The notes under the pieces: model-generated
What the model saw: the letters and a program-made list of their open reading frames with translations, nothing else
Databases searched by the model: none
What the model was told of the DNA's origin: nothing
Shown: positions 26,548 through 34,641 of the stretch, piece by piece
Position numbering within the stretch: the stretch's first letter is position 1
Layout of the letters: each line of letters begins with the position of its first letter
Source of the DNA: Kosmotoga olearia TBF 19.5.1
GTDB taxonomy: Bacteria; Thermotogota; Thermotogae; Petrotogales; Kosmotogaceae
Assembly (NCBI RefSeq): GCF_000023325.1
Contig: NC_012785.1
Span: 1,798,001 to 1,862,000, forward strand
Length of the DNA stretch: 64,000 bases
Direction of reading: 5' to 3'
Position numbers and translations under genes: made by a program

Positions 26548-27081
26548 TTAATAGTAGCGAGTAGCTGAAAACCTGAAGATTTTATAAGGTTCGTTGGGTG
26601 AAATTCCAGCTTTCAACAGGGCAATCCTTAATTGTTCCTGAACAGTGACAATTCCCGGTAAATCTGGCAATAATACGCCTCGCCGCCATCCAGCTTCAAC
26701 AATGACACCGTATTTTTTGGGGTCAAGATCTTCGGGTTTGCACTCCTCGGGTTCGCTGAGTATATCAACGGATATCACCAGATTGTTCAGCTCTTCAGGC
26801 TGAACTGGTGGGAACCGCGGGTCTTTTGTAGCGGCGGCAATGGCATTATCTCTTATCTCTTCGGCGAGGTTTCGCTTTGTTGGTAAAATCGTACCTATAC
26901 AGCCTCGCAAATCCCCATTTGCTTTGTGAAGGGTGACAAAACAAGCTGCTCGCCTTTGGGTGAGTTCTTCAGGCAAATTCCCAGAAATGCCTGGATATTC
27001 ATTCCTGAGTATGTAAGATTCGATTACATGCCAGGCCCATTCAACATATATCGATCTCGCGGTACTCACCCCTTCATCCAA
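26548..27081 (-). CDS. amrA: AmmeMemoRadiSam system protein A (AMMECR1 domain)
   Basis: The 177-residue protein matches the AMMECR1 domain, with ACFVTLHKANGDLRGCIGT, AAATKDPRFPPVQPEEL and KKYGVIVEAGWRRGVLLPDL. It is found with the radical SAM enzyme next door. Role unknown; involvement in a modification pathway is inferred from the company it keeps. Start is uncertain: TTG at 27081 overlaps the phosphofructokinase stop, and GTG at 27069 is also possible. Neither has a strong ribosome binding site. Confidence 0.92.
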   Translation of the reverse strand: MDEGVSTARSIYVEWAWHVIESYILRNEYPGISGNLPEELTQRRAACFVTLHKANGDLRGCIGTILPTKRNLAEEIRDNAIAAATKDPRFPPVQPEELNNLVISVDILSEPEECKPEDLDPKKYGVIVEAGWRRGVLLPDLPGIVTVQEQLRIALLKAGISPNEPYKIFRFSATRYY

Positions 27082-28096
27082 AGAATATCTGCGCGAGTTT
27101 GTAGTATTCGAAGGGAACGAATTTTTTGGTGGCTATCCCATATTCCAGAGGAATTGAAACGATTGCATTTCCACGCAGAGCTACCATTCTACCAAAATCC
27201 TTTTCGAGAACGAGTTTCATTGCATGAACACCGTAACGGGTTCCAAGTATCCTGTCAAAAGCCGTGGGTGTTCCGCCCCTTAACAGATGTCCAAGAACAA
27301 CAGAGCGGGTATCATATCCGGTTTTCTCCTTTATTATTTCAGCAAGGTAATGGGCGATTCCTCCAAGACGTATATGGCCAAAGGCATCGACTTCATTCTT
27401 ATCACCGATGACATTTTCAAGGTCAGTGGGTTTAAATCCTTCCGCAACCGCTATGATCATGTAGCTCTTTTTATCCATCCTTTCATTCACGTACCTGACG
27501 ATCTCTTCAAGAGTCATCGGGTATTCGGGGATTAGTATCAAATGAGCACCAGCTGCAAGTCCTGCTTCTAATGTTATCCAGCCTGCTTCTCTGCCCATGA
27601 GCTCAACGAAGAGAACTCTCCCGTGGGATTTTGCTGTTGAATGAAGTCTGTCTATGGCATCAGCACCAACGTTCACCGCTGTATGATAGCCAAATGTGTA
27701 ATCGGTGTTGGAAACGTCGTTATCTATGGTTTTTGGAACACCTATAACCTTGTAACCCAGAGAGGATAACTTTGCTGCGACAGACAGAGTATCGTCTCCA
27801 CCAATAGCGATGAGGGCATCAAGCCCGAGTTTCTCTATGTTTTCAAGCATTTTATTCTTGTTTTCCTCGCTTTTAAAAGGGTTTGTTCTTGAGGTACCGA
27901 GTATCGTTCCACCTATGATGTGAATCCCTTCGACGTCATCGTCAGTAAGTTTTGTGACCTCGCCAGTAATCAGCCCTTTCCAACCGTGCATTATCCCGAT
28001 AATTTCTATGTCTTTGGGAGCTGATTTAACGATTCCACGAATAACCGCGTTTAGCCCCGGACAGTCTCCACCACCTGTAAGAATTCCGACCTTCAT
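27074..28096 (-). CDS. pfp: Phosphofructokinase, pyrophosphate-type
   Basis: The enzyme phosphorylates fructose 6-phosphate in glycolysis. The nucleotide site reads GGDDTL where ATP enzymes have GGDGS, and PKTIDND follows; the extra Asp is the known marker of pyrophosphate dependence. Other motifs: GGGDCPGLNAVIRG at the start, MGREAGW and GHLLRGGTPTAFDR. The frame is open to 28141, but AGGAGG sits 8 nt before the ATG at 28096 (MKVGILTGGG), giving 340 residues. It leads the long minus-strand operon. PPi donor use is inferred from motif, not shown. Confidence 0.9.
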   Translation of the reverse strand: MKVGILTGGGDCPGLNAVIRGIVKSAPKDIEIIGIMHGWKGLITGEVTKLTDDDVEGIHIIGGTILGTSRTNPFKSEENKNKMLENIEKLGLDALIAIGGDDTLSVAAKLSSLGYKVIGVPKTIDNDVSNTDYTFGYHTAVNVGADAIDRLHSTAKSHGRVLFVELMGREAGWITLEAGLAAGAHLILIPEYPMTLEEIVRYVNERMDKKSYMIIAVAEGFKPTDLENVIGDKNEVDAFGHIRLGGIAHYLAEIIKEKTGYDTRSVVLGHLLRGGTPTAFDRILGTRYGVHAMKLVLEKDFGRMVALRGNAIVSIPLEYGIATKKFVPFEYYKLAQIFFG

Positions 28097-28147
28097 TTTC
28101 ATTACCTCCTGCGCTCTAGAAGTGAGATTCAAAAAGAACATTTCGTG

Positions 28148-28157
28148 TATAATTATA
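28148..28157. promoter_or_regulatory. Overlapping divergent -10 boxes (pfp and RNase R genes)
   Basis: The palindrome TATAATTATA supplies TATAAT on both strands (28148-28153 plus, 28157-28152 minus), ~50 bp from each start codon. -35 boxes are poor on both sides. Confidence 0.5.
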
Positions 28158-28197
28158 CCATGAACATCTATCTCTCTCCGAGAGGAGGAACGCTTGT

Positions 28198-30396
28198 ATG
28201 AAGATCAGTAAAAAGAAAATTTTAGAGTTGTTAACTTCCGGGAAATACGTGCCGTCGACCTTTAAAGCTATCGCTAAGATTCTTGAGGTTAAAGATAAAG
28301 ATGATAAAAAGAATCTAAGAAAGCTTTTGAAGGAATTAATAGAGGAAGGAAGGATAATCAGGGATTCTCGTGGAAGGTATGTGATTCCTGGCGAAAATAT
28401 GGTGATTGGAGATATACAGTTTACCAGAAGAAGATTCGGGGCTTTTGTTTCCAGAGACGATGGGGAAGAGGTATACATTGCCTCAGACGATACGGGGTTC
28501 GCCCTCGATGGTGATCGTGTGCTGGTGGAAATAACAGGAACGTATAGAGATCTTCCGAAGGGTTGTGTTGTAAAGGTTTTGAAAAGAGGTCGAACCAGGA
28601 TAGTCGGAACCTTTGTAACCAGAGGATTGTTCGCTTTCGTGATACCTGATGATCCGAGGATAAAATACGATTTCTATGTTCCACCGGAAGGGTTCAACGG
28701 TGCCAAACCGGATGAGAAGGTGCTTTTGAAGATAACCCGGTACCCTTCGCCCGGGAGAAATCCGGAAGGTGTTGTCGACAAGGTACTGGGTAACGCCATG
28801 GATCCAGCCGTTGATCTACCAACGGTTATTTTCAAGCACAATCTCCCTGAACCCGGATATTTTCCGGAAGAGGTTTTAAAAGAGGCGGTTAAGGTAGCGA
28901 AGCCTCCTACCAAAAAAGAGATATCGAAAAGGAAGGACTACAGAAAAGATAGAATTTTTACGATTGATGGTGAGGATGCAAAGGATTATGATGACGCGAT
29001 AAGCATAAAAAAATTGAAGAACGGGAATTATCTTCTCGGGGTGCACATCGCAGATGTTTCTCATTATGTTAGGGAAGGAAGTGCGCTTGATAGAGAAGCT
29101 TACGAAAGGGGTACCTCGGTTTATCTTCTTGATACGGTTATTCCCATGTTGCCTTTTGAGCTCTCGAATGGCATTTGTTCTCTGGTAGAAGGTGAGGACA
29201 GGCTTACCCTTTCTCTGGAGATGGAGATCGATCCCGGAGGGAAAGTGGTAGATTTCAAAGTTCATGAAGGGGTTATACGCTCCGTAAGACGACTTACATA
29301 CACCGAAGTAAACAGATTTCTTAATGGAGATAATGATCCGGATCTCCTGAAACATCTCGAACCCGTAAAAAAAGAATTGCTTGTGGCGAGAGAGCTGGCG
29401 AGGATATTGAGGGATTGGCGTAAGAAACGCGGTTCGGTGATGGACATATCTTCGCGAGAGGTGAAAATACTGTTTGATGAAAAAGGGCGCGTCGTGGATA
29501 TTCTTCCTCAGGAACGTGGAGAATCCGAAATAATGATTGAAGAGTTTATGATTAAAGCAAATGAAACCATCGCCGAGATCTTCAACACTCAGGATATTCC
29601 CTTTGTTTACAGGATTCACGAGAAACCCGATCCGGAGTCTATTATTCAACTAAAACATTATCTTGAGGCTATTGGAATGAAGCTGAGAATACCCAAGAAT
29701 ATTCATCCAAAAGTACTTCAAGAAATCCTTGAAAAAACGAAAGATCATCCTCTTCACAGTTCGATTGAGCGAATACTCGTTCGCTCTATGAAACGTGCGG
29801 TTTATTCCGAGAGAAATATAGGACATTTTGGCCTTGCGTCCCAGGCTTATACACACTTTACATCGCCGATAAGGCGTTACCCTGATCTGATAGTTCACAG
29901 GTTGCTAAAAAAAATAATTGAAAAGGGACATTTCAGCCCCGAGGAAATAGACCGTTATGAGAAAGAACTGCCAAGAATTGCTCAGCACTGTTCAAAGAGG
30001 GAACGGATCGCCAACGAAGCCGAATGGGATCTCCTCGACATGAAGAAAGTTGAATACATTAGCTATCATATCGGTGAAATCTTTGATTCTGTGATAACAG
30101 GAGTAACGAAGTTCGGTTTGTTTGTGGAAATACCTGAAAAAATGCTTTCCGGTCTAGTGCATGTTTCAACCCTTGATGATTACTATGAGTACAACGAAAC
30201 ACAGAATATTCTCGTGGGAAAGCACAAAAAACGGGTTTTCAGGATAGGAGATGGAGTGAAAGTAAGAGCGGTTCACGCTGATAAAACAACCATGGAGGTT
30301 GATTTCGTTATTGTTGAAAAGGAAAACAATAAAAATAACAAAAGGAATAATTCTAAAAACAAAGCAAAGAAAAGGAAGAAAAAACGGCGTTCTTAG
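28198..30396 (+). CDS. rnr: Ribonuclease R (RNB family 3'-5' exoribonuclease)
   Basis: The 732-residue enzyme degrades structured RNA 3' to 5'. It has an N-terminal winged-helix region (~1-65), cold-shock domains (~70-220), the RNB catalytic domain with DGEDAKDYDDAISI (~residue 259, four acidic ligands) and a C-terminal S1 domain (EIFDSVITGVTKFGLFVEIPEK) ending in a Lys/Asn-rich tail. Domain order matches RNase R. GAGAGGAGGAAC precedes the ATG. Confidence 0.96.
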   Translation: MKISKKKILELLTSGKYVPSTFKAIAKILEVKDKDDKKNLRKLLKELIEEGRIIRDSRGRYVIPGENMVIGDIQFTRRRFGAFVSRDDGEEVYIASDDTGFALDGDRVLVEITGTYRDLPKGCVVKVLKRGRTRIVGTFVTRGLFAFVIPDDPRIKYDFYVPPEGFNGAKPDEKVLLKITRYPSPGRNPEGVVDKVLGNAMDPAVDLPTVIFKHNLPEPGYFPEEVLKEAVKVAKPPTKKEISKRKDYRKDRIFTIDGEDAKDYDDAISIKKLKNGNYLLGVHIADVSHYVREGSALDREAYERGTSVYLLDTVIPMLPFELSNGICSLVEGEDRLTLSLEMEIDPGGKVVDFKVHEGVIRSVRRLTYTEVNRFLNGDNDPDLLKHLEPVKKELLVARELARILRDWRKKRGSVMDISSREVKILFDEKGRVVDILPQERGESEIMIEEFMIKANETIAEIFNTQDIPFVYRIHEKPDPESIIQLKHYLEAIGMKLRIPKNIHPKVLQEILEKTKDHPLHSSIERILVRSMKRAVYSERNIGHFGLASQAYTHFTSPIRRYPDLIVHRLLKKIIEKGHFSPEEIDRYEKELPRIAQHCSKRERIANEAEWDLLDMKKVEYISYHIGEIFDSVITGVTKFGLFVEIPEKMLSGLVHVSTLDDYYEYNETQNILVGKHKKRVFRIGDGVKVRAVHADKTTMEVDFVIVEKENNKNNKRNNSKNKAKKRKKKRRS

Positions 30397-30478
30397 TTCG
30401 GAGTAAAAAAACTGATTTTTTGCAGAGTATTACGTCCTAATTCGGTTAAATCAATTGTTGACCTTGTCTTTTTAATCA

Positions 30479-30506
30479 TTGAGATACGTTTTCTGTATGG
30501 TATAGT
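30479..30506 (+). promoter_or_regulatory. Promoter for the TPR/prepilin peptidase pair
   Basis: TTGAGA (30479-30484) and TATAGT (30501-30506) with a 16-bp spacer, ~30 bp before the start. Confidence 0.5.
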
Positions 30507-30538
30507 TTATTTGAGGAAATGAATGGAGGCGATGTGAT

Positions 30539-31606
30539 ATGGAAGTAATCAGAATTACCCATAAAGGAAAGAGTTTTGACATAGATGAATTGACTCCTTT
30601 CGCAATAGCGATATTGGATCTCGTTTACGATGGTGATCTAAAGGTTGCAAAGGAAGATTTGAAAGGGACAACCCTTGAGGCTCGTTTGAAGGTTATAGAG
30701 GAATTGAGTGAGGAATTTCCCGTTCTTGAGCCCACGGTTTATGCTCCCATCGAATATCAGGAATTCAAGCTGTATCTAGAAGAGGCGAAACTGGATCTTT
30801 CAACTTTTAAGAACGGGACCTTTAGTGGATTTCGCGACAAGGTAATGGCACTTGCGGATAAAAGCGAATATGGCGAGGCACAGGCTTTTCTGCAAATGCT
30901 ATACGATGCAGGACTCGATCAGGCAGCTATGGCTGAGATGAAAGGAACGCTTTACATCGAAGAAGGAAAGATTGATGAGGGAATAAAATGGCTAGAAGAA
31001 GCAATAGAGAAGAATCCCGCCCTTGTTTCTGCCTATTCTGCCCTTGGCCAGGCTTACTTCAATATGGGGAAGTATGAAGAAGCAGCTCAATACTGGGAGA
31101 AGGAGCTGATTCTTGTTCCTGGCAGAGTGGTTACCTATTTTATGCTTGCGGACGCATATTCGCTTTCAGGCCAGAATGATAAGGCAATAAATGTTTTAAA
31201 GACGCTTATTAGCAACGATCCAAACAATCTGCTGGCAAGGTATCAATTGATAGAACTTTACAGAGAAATCGGCGAGGAAGAAGAGGCGAAGAAACTCAAA
31301 ATGGAGATATTGAATGCGATACCTACCCATACAAATGATATAGAGATTTGGGCCCGGGTGCAGTTTGAGCACGGTAATTATGATAGAGTAAAAGAGATTA
31401 TTGAAAAGTTTGTTGAGACGTCTCCTGACATGCAGCATCTCAAACTCCTGCTGGTTATTCCCTATGCGAAAACCGGAGACACACAAAAGGCTTGCAGATT
31501 GTTGAAAGAATTCAAAAACAACGAGATGTGGTACTATTACGGTAAGAAGGAGCTTTTTGATGAATTCCTGACAAACGATGAGAGAAAGGCTTGTGGAATC
31601 CTTTGA
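30539..31606 (+). CDS. TPR repeat protein
   Basis: This 355-residue, acidic, cytosolic-looking protein has no signal peptide. From ~residue 115 on it is a chain of tetratricopeptide repeats (e.g. NPALVSAYSALGQAYFNMGK, YEEAAQYWEKELILVPG, VVTYFMLADAYSLSGQND). The first ~100 residues are not recognised. Such solenoids bind other proteins. GGAGG precedes the ATG. Its stop codon overlaps the prepilin peptidase start by one base (TGATG), so the two are translationally coupled; a link to type IV pilus/secretion assembly is suggested by that alone. Confidence 0.8.
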   Translation: MEVIRITHKGKSFDIDELTPFAIAILDLVYDGDLKVAKEDLKGTTLEARLKVIEELSEEFPVLEPTVYAPIEYQEFKLYLEEAKLDLSTFKNGTFSGFRDKVMALADKSEYGEAQAFLQMLYDAGLDQAAMAEMKGTLYIEEGKIDEGIKWLEEAIEKNPALVSAYSALGQAYFNMGKYEEAAQYWEKELILVPGRVVTYFMLADAYSLSGQNDKAINVLKTLISNDPNNLLARYQLIELYREIGEEEEAKKLKMEILNAIPTHTNDIEIWARVQFEHGNYDRVKEIIEKFVETSPDMQHLKLLLVIPYAKTGDTQKACRLLKEFKNNEMWYYYGKKELFDEFLTNDERKACGIL

Positions 31607-32361
31607 TGGCTGTAGTTTCCTTCATCTTTGGTCTGGTTTTTGGAAGCTTTTTTAATGTGGTAATTTATCGATTGCCGAGGAAAGAATACACCATAAATAG
31701 ACCTGCACGGAGTTTTTGTCCTTCGTGCGGCCATGAGCTGGTGTGGAAGGACAATATACCATTATTGAGTTATATTGTTCTTAGAGGAAGGTGCAGGTAT
31801 TGCGGAACCAGAATACCGATAAGATATCCAGTAGTAGAAGCTATTACAGCGGTTTCTTTTACAATCAACGCGCTTATATTTCCTGTTCCGCAGGCGCTGG
31901 CCCTTGATCTGGTTGCGGCGGGATTGATTATTTCGAGCTTTATCGATCTGGAACATTACTTGATACCCGATACGGGAATAATCCTTATCGGGATTGGTGC
32001 GGTTCTCTTTTCCTATTATCAGGGGAGATTTCCAGAAATTTTGATTCATGCTGCCCTTGTGACTGGGGCAATGGTCGCGTTTTTCTTGATTGCCAACGCC
32101 GTGAAGAAAGATTCCTTTGGTTTTGGTGATGTTGAACTTATAGGTGCACTTTCCCTGGCAAGTGGTTTACTTGGGTCCTTATATACGGTTCTTTTTTCTT
32201 CGATAGCTGCTCTTCTGACGTATCTGGTGATTATTGGGGTGAAAGGTGAAAAATTTGAAGGAACGAAGCAGATTCCTTTTGGCCCGTTTATAGCTATCGG
32301 TGGGTATACCGCTATTCTTCTTCTTGATGAACTCAGGCTTCTTTATGGATTGGTGGGGTAG
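31606..32361 (+). CDS. pilD: Prepilin peptidase, type IV leader
   Basis: The membrane enzyme cleaves type IV prepilin leaders and methylates the new N-terminus. The ~251-residue protein has about eight hydrophobic segments, an N-terminal GSFFNVVIYRLP motif, two CxxC pairs in the cytosolic loop (SFCPSCGHEL, GRCRYCGTR), and the catalytic aspartates in SFIDLEHYLIPD and GFGDVELIGA. I place the start at the ATG at 31606, which overlaps the TPR stop (TGATG). No other pilus genes are nearby. Confidence 0.94.
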   Translation: MAVVSFIFGLVFGSFFNVVIYRLPRKEYTINRPARSFCPSCGHELVWKDNIPLLSYIVLRGRCRYCGTRIPIRYPVVEAITAVSFTINALIFPVPQALALDLVAAGLIISSFIDLEHYLIPDTGIILIGIGAVLFSYYQGRFPEILIHAALVTGAMVAFFLIANAVKKDSFGFGDVELIGALSLASGLLGSLYTVLFSSIAALLTYLVIIGVKGEKFEGTKQIPFGPFIAIGGYTAILLLDELRLLYGLVG

Positions 32362-32378
32362 AATTCCCCGATTTTTCT

Positions 32379-34049
32379 TTAAGTGTCGATTTTAGTGGTT
32401 AGATTTTCAAGGAAGTTTTCTACTACCTTTCTCCGGGATCTTTTGTCAAAGCAATACATTGCGATAACCATTGACTGGGCCTTGAGACCGAGCCTTTTTG
32501 CCAATTCAGAATAGCTCTGATTTTCCAGTCTTATACCCCACTTCCGGTTGTATCTGATATAATTCCTGATAAATTCATCTACGAGTTCTCTTGTGGTTTC
32601 GTCTGTGGAAAAATAACTGTTGAGGAATTTTTTTGTCTTTTTTGGTGGAAAATGATTAATGAATAACATCGCCAAGGCTTTTCTTGCTTTCTCGTAATCT
32701 GAAAGGGTATTGCAAGCGTAAAGGAAGTACGACCAGATGAATTTTGAGTCCAACTCCTTTTCCAGATTTTCTGGATCATCCAGTAGTGTAAACAATCTAT
32801 CTATGGAACCTTTTCTTGTTAAATTCCGAAATAAATCTCTTCTTCCAGCAAAGCAACTGTAAGCGGTAAACACTTCTTTTTTTCTTTCTAATGGGTTTAA
32901 GTTATAGAGTTTTGAAAGATAGATTCTGCTTTGTTCGTCTATTCTTATTTTCACCCATTCGCTAACTATCGGCCCGGGAGCTGACATGGGATCAACATGA
33001 AGATTCAGCCCGGCAATAATCTTTCTAAGAGTTTCTCCTTTTATTGTTCTCGTTTTTCCGTGAATTATCCTTGAAATATTTTTCCGATCGATCCCGGTCA
33101 ATCTGGAAACTTTTGAGATATTTCTAATGTATTTATCCAGATATTCCCTTAATTCATGTGATACTTCGTATTTTGAATTACCGGTGGAAGAGAACAGAGA
33201 ATAAATCTTTCGGGCCTTTTCAATTACCAGTTTCGATCTTTCTTTTTCCCATTCCGGCAGTCGTGTTATAAGACCAACAATTGTTCGGGACAGCGGAACA
33301 AGACATCTTTTTCTTGTTTTGCTAAGCAGAGTAAAAAGGGTGTGTAGGACGTAAAAATTCCACGGTCTATCCGTAAAGTATCCAGCAAGATAGGCGGCTT
33401 TTTCTGCAACTTTAAGTCCAAGTACAGGGTGTTCTTCCCTGGAATACCATGCAATGGCATTAAGAGCGAGAATCATTCCAGCGGGATGTTTGGATTTCTC
33501 AGCCATTTTGAAACTCTCAATAAATTTCTTGATACCTTCGCGAGTTTTTCCTTTCTTCACAAGTTCTCTTCCCACATTGAGCAGAGTAAAACTCAAAGCA
33601 TTTTCTTCCATATTGTTGAGCTTTAATTTTCCAAGACAACTAGTATAAGGTCCTTCAACTTTTGAACAGTATAAAAGCAAAGCATTTATCGTCAGCGTGT
33701 AACGTATCTCAGGGGTGATTTTATGGAGGTTTTTCCGTAACGATATATAGATCGGTCTTCCTTCCTTGTATCTTCCTGATTTTAGAAGAAGGGACAATTT
33801 TCGAGTCAGTAAGGCGTATCGCAAGGAAGGAACCAAACATTTTTTTAATGCTTTGTTGATCATCGCCAATGCTTCTTCGTATTTTCTCTCTCCTTCAAGT
33901 TTCAAGGCAACAAAAAAACTTCTCCATACCCTGTCCTCATCGTTGGACGGGGTGGAAAGTTCCTTTTCAACCACGTAGGTGAAAAATGGCCTGCCGAATC
34001 CGCCAAAGGAAAAAAGAATTTTTGTAACCGTCAAAAATCTTCGATTCAT
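32379..34049 (-). CDS. Large regulator-like protein: TPR-like helices around a central helix-turn-helix
   Basis: I know no family name for this ~556-residue protein. The N-terminal ~280 residues are helical and TPR-like (YEEALAMINKALKK, KGKTREGIKKFIESFKMAEK). At ~residues 310-360 there is an XRE-type helix-turn-helix (ISKVSRLTGIDRKNISRIIH, then GETLRKIIAGLNL). A third, helical part follows, and the end (QSYSELAKRLGLKAQS) could be another HTH. GGAG lies ~11 nt before the ATG at 34049; an upstream ATG has no such site. It is divergent from the small-peptide/sensor operon. Architecture recalls peptide-sensing RRNPP regulators, but those have the HTH at the N-terminus. Confidence 0.65.
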   Translation of the reverse strand: MNRRFLTVTKILFSFGGFGRPFFTYVVEKELSTPSNDEDRVWRSFFVALKLEGERKYEEALAMINKALKKCLVPSLRYALLTRKLSLLLKSGRYKEGRPIYISLRKNLHKITPEIRYTLTINALLLYCSKVEGPYTSCLGKLKLNNMEENALSFTLLNVGRELVKKGKTREGIKKFIESFKMAEKSKHPAGMILALNAIAWYSREEHPVLGLKVAEKAAYLAGYFTDRPWNFYVLHTLFTLLSKTRKRCLVPLSRTIVGLITRLPEWEKERSKLVIEKARKIYSLFSSTGNSKYEVSHELREYLDKYIRNISKVSRLTGIDRKNISRIIHGKTRTIKGETLRKIIAGLNLHVDPMSAPGPIVSEWVKIRIDEQSRIYLSKLYNLNPLERKKEVFTAYSCFAGRRDLFRNLTRKGSIDRLFTLLDDPENLEKELDSKFIWSYFLYACNTLSDYEKARKALAMLFINHFPPKKTKKFLNSYFSTDETTRELVDEFIRNYIRYNRKWGIRLENQSYSELAKRLGLKAQSMVIAMYCFDKRSRRKVVENFLENLTTKIDT

Positions 34050-34228
34050 GAATTTTGCTCCTGAACTAAATCTTGACAACAGTGAGGTGTTATCTATCAC
34101 ATTATAATATTTTCCTATTTTCAAAGAAAAGTATATCAATGTCTCTCGCTAAAAACGAACAATACAGAAACCCTGAATCTTGAATATCAGAATAACCATT
34201 GTACCCTCTGTTTGAGGAGGGGATGGTT
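34050..34228. promoter_or_regulatory. Divergent promoter region of the regulator and the peptide/sensor operon
   Basis: ATTATAAT at 34101-34108 provides a TATAAT on each strand; TTGACA (34074-34079) lies upstream on the plus strand but at 23-bp spacing, so pairing is doubtful. A second plus-strand option is TTGAAT at 34180-34185 with a weak -10. No operator is obvious. Confidence 0.35.
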
Positions 34229-34453
34229 ATGGTGAAGAAAGGGTTGATTTCGGAACTCGTAATAGTTTTGGTAGTGTTTCTCTGGTTTCTAATGGGTTCA
34301 ACAACCGGTGTGAATATTTCTGTCAGTGATTACGACCCGCCTGATGGAGAGGTTGTGGATGGAGTTATTTTCACAACGCCGTGTATCGTGGATTACGATC
34401 CACCCGATGGGGAAGTTGTGGATGGAGTTTCAGAATTCAGGTTTGAATTGTGA
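34229..34453 (+). CDS. Small exported protein with a duplicated 13-residue peptide
   Basis: A 74-residue ORF with a basic N-terminus (MVKKGL) and a long hydrophobic core (ISELVIVLVVFLWFLMG), a signal peptide or anchor. The mature part holds DYDPPDGEVVDGV twice, separated by 8 residues (IFTTPCIV). The two 39-bp copies differ at five bases, all third codon positions and all silent, so the peptide has been kept by selection. GAGGAGGGG precedes; the ATG at 34229 has 8-nt spacing. It could be a peptide-signal precursor, a structural peptide, or the remnant of an Ig-like surface protein (PPDGEVV resembles Ig-module starts). Confidence 0.65.
   Translation: MVKKGLISELVIVLVVFLWFLMGSTTGVNISVSDYDPPDGEVVDGVIFTTPCIVDYDPPDGEVVDGVSEFRFEL
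34328..34429 (+). repeat. Two 39-bp direct copies encoding the same 13-residue peptide
   Basis: Copies at 34328-34366 and 34391-34429, 63 bp apart start to start; 34 of 39 bases agree and all five differences are synonymous. Confidence 0.9.
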
Positions 34454-34466
34454 AGGGAGAGATTTC

Positions 34467-34577
34467 ATGGCACCAAAAGCAAAGGATAGTAGTAACAGTA
34501 CGTCACTTGTTAAAGAACTTGAAGAAGAAACGGAATCAATTGTTGAAGAGGTTTACGATGAACAAGTAGTGTTTTAG
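34467..34577 (+). CDS. 36-residue acidic small protein
   Basis: ATG at 34467 has AGGGAG 8 nt upstream and an in-frame TAG at 34575. The product is soluble and acidic, with a Ser/Thr-rich start (KDSSNSTSLV) then a helical stretch (KELEEETESIVEEVYDEQVV). No family is recognised. It starts 13 bp after the repeat-peptide gene and 64 bp before the sensor gene, so it is likely in the same transcript. Being so short, it may be a non-coding stretch, but the good ribosome binding site argues for translation. Confidence 0.5.
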   Translation: MAPKAKDSSNSTSLVKELEEETESIVEEVYDEQVVF

Positions 34578-34641
34578 TTGAAGTAAAGCGCCCAAAAAGT
34601 GCCTGTTTTTTTGGTAGATTACATATACAGGATGTGATTGC

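Noticed and set aside
28876-29649. 257-residue minus-strand ORF inside the RNase R gene
   Set aside because: A shadow of the RNB coding frame: no start signal, and the product is rich in F, N, Y and H as expected of antisense translation.
32355-32376. Terminator between the prepilin peptidase and the regulator
   Set aside because: Only a 4-bp GGGG/CCCC stem before a T-rich stretch; too weak to call.
34577-34620. Terminator after the 36-residue ORF
   Set aside because: A T7 run is present, but the preceding GCGCCC and GTGCC segments are not complementary, so no hairpin forms.
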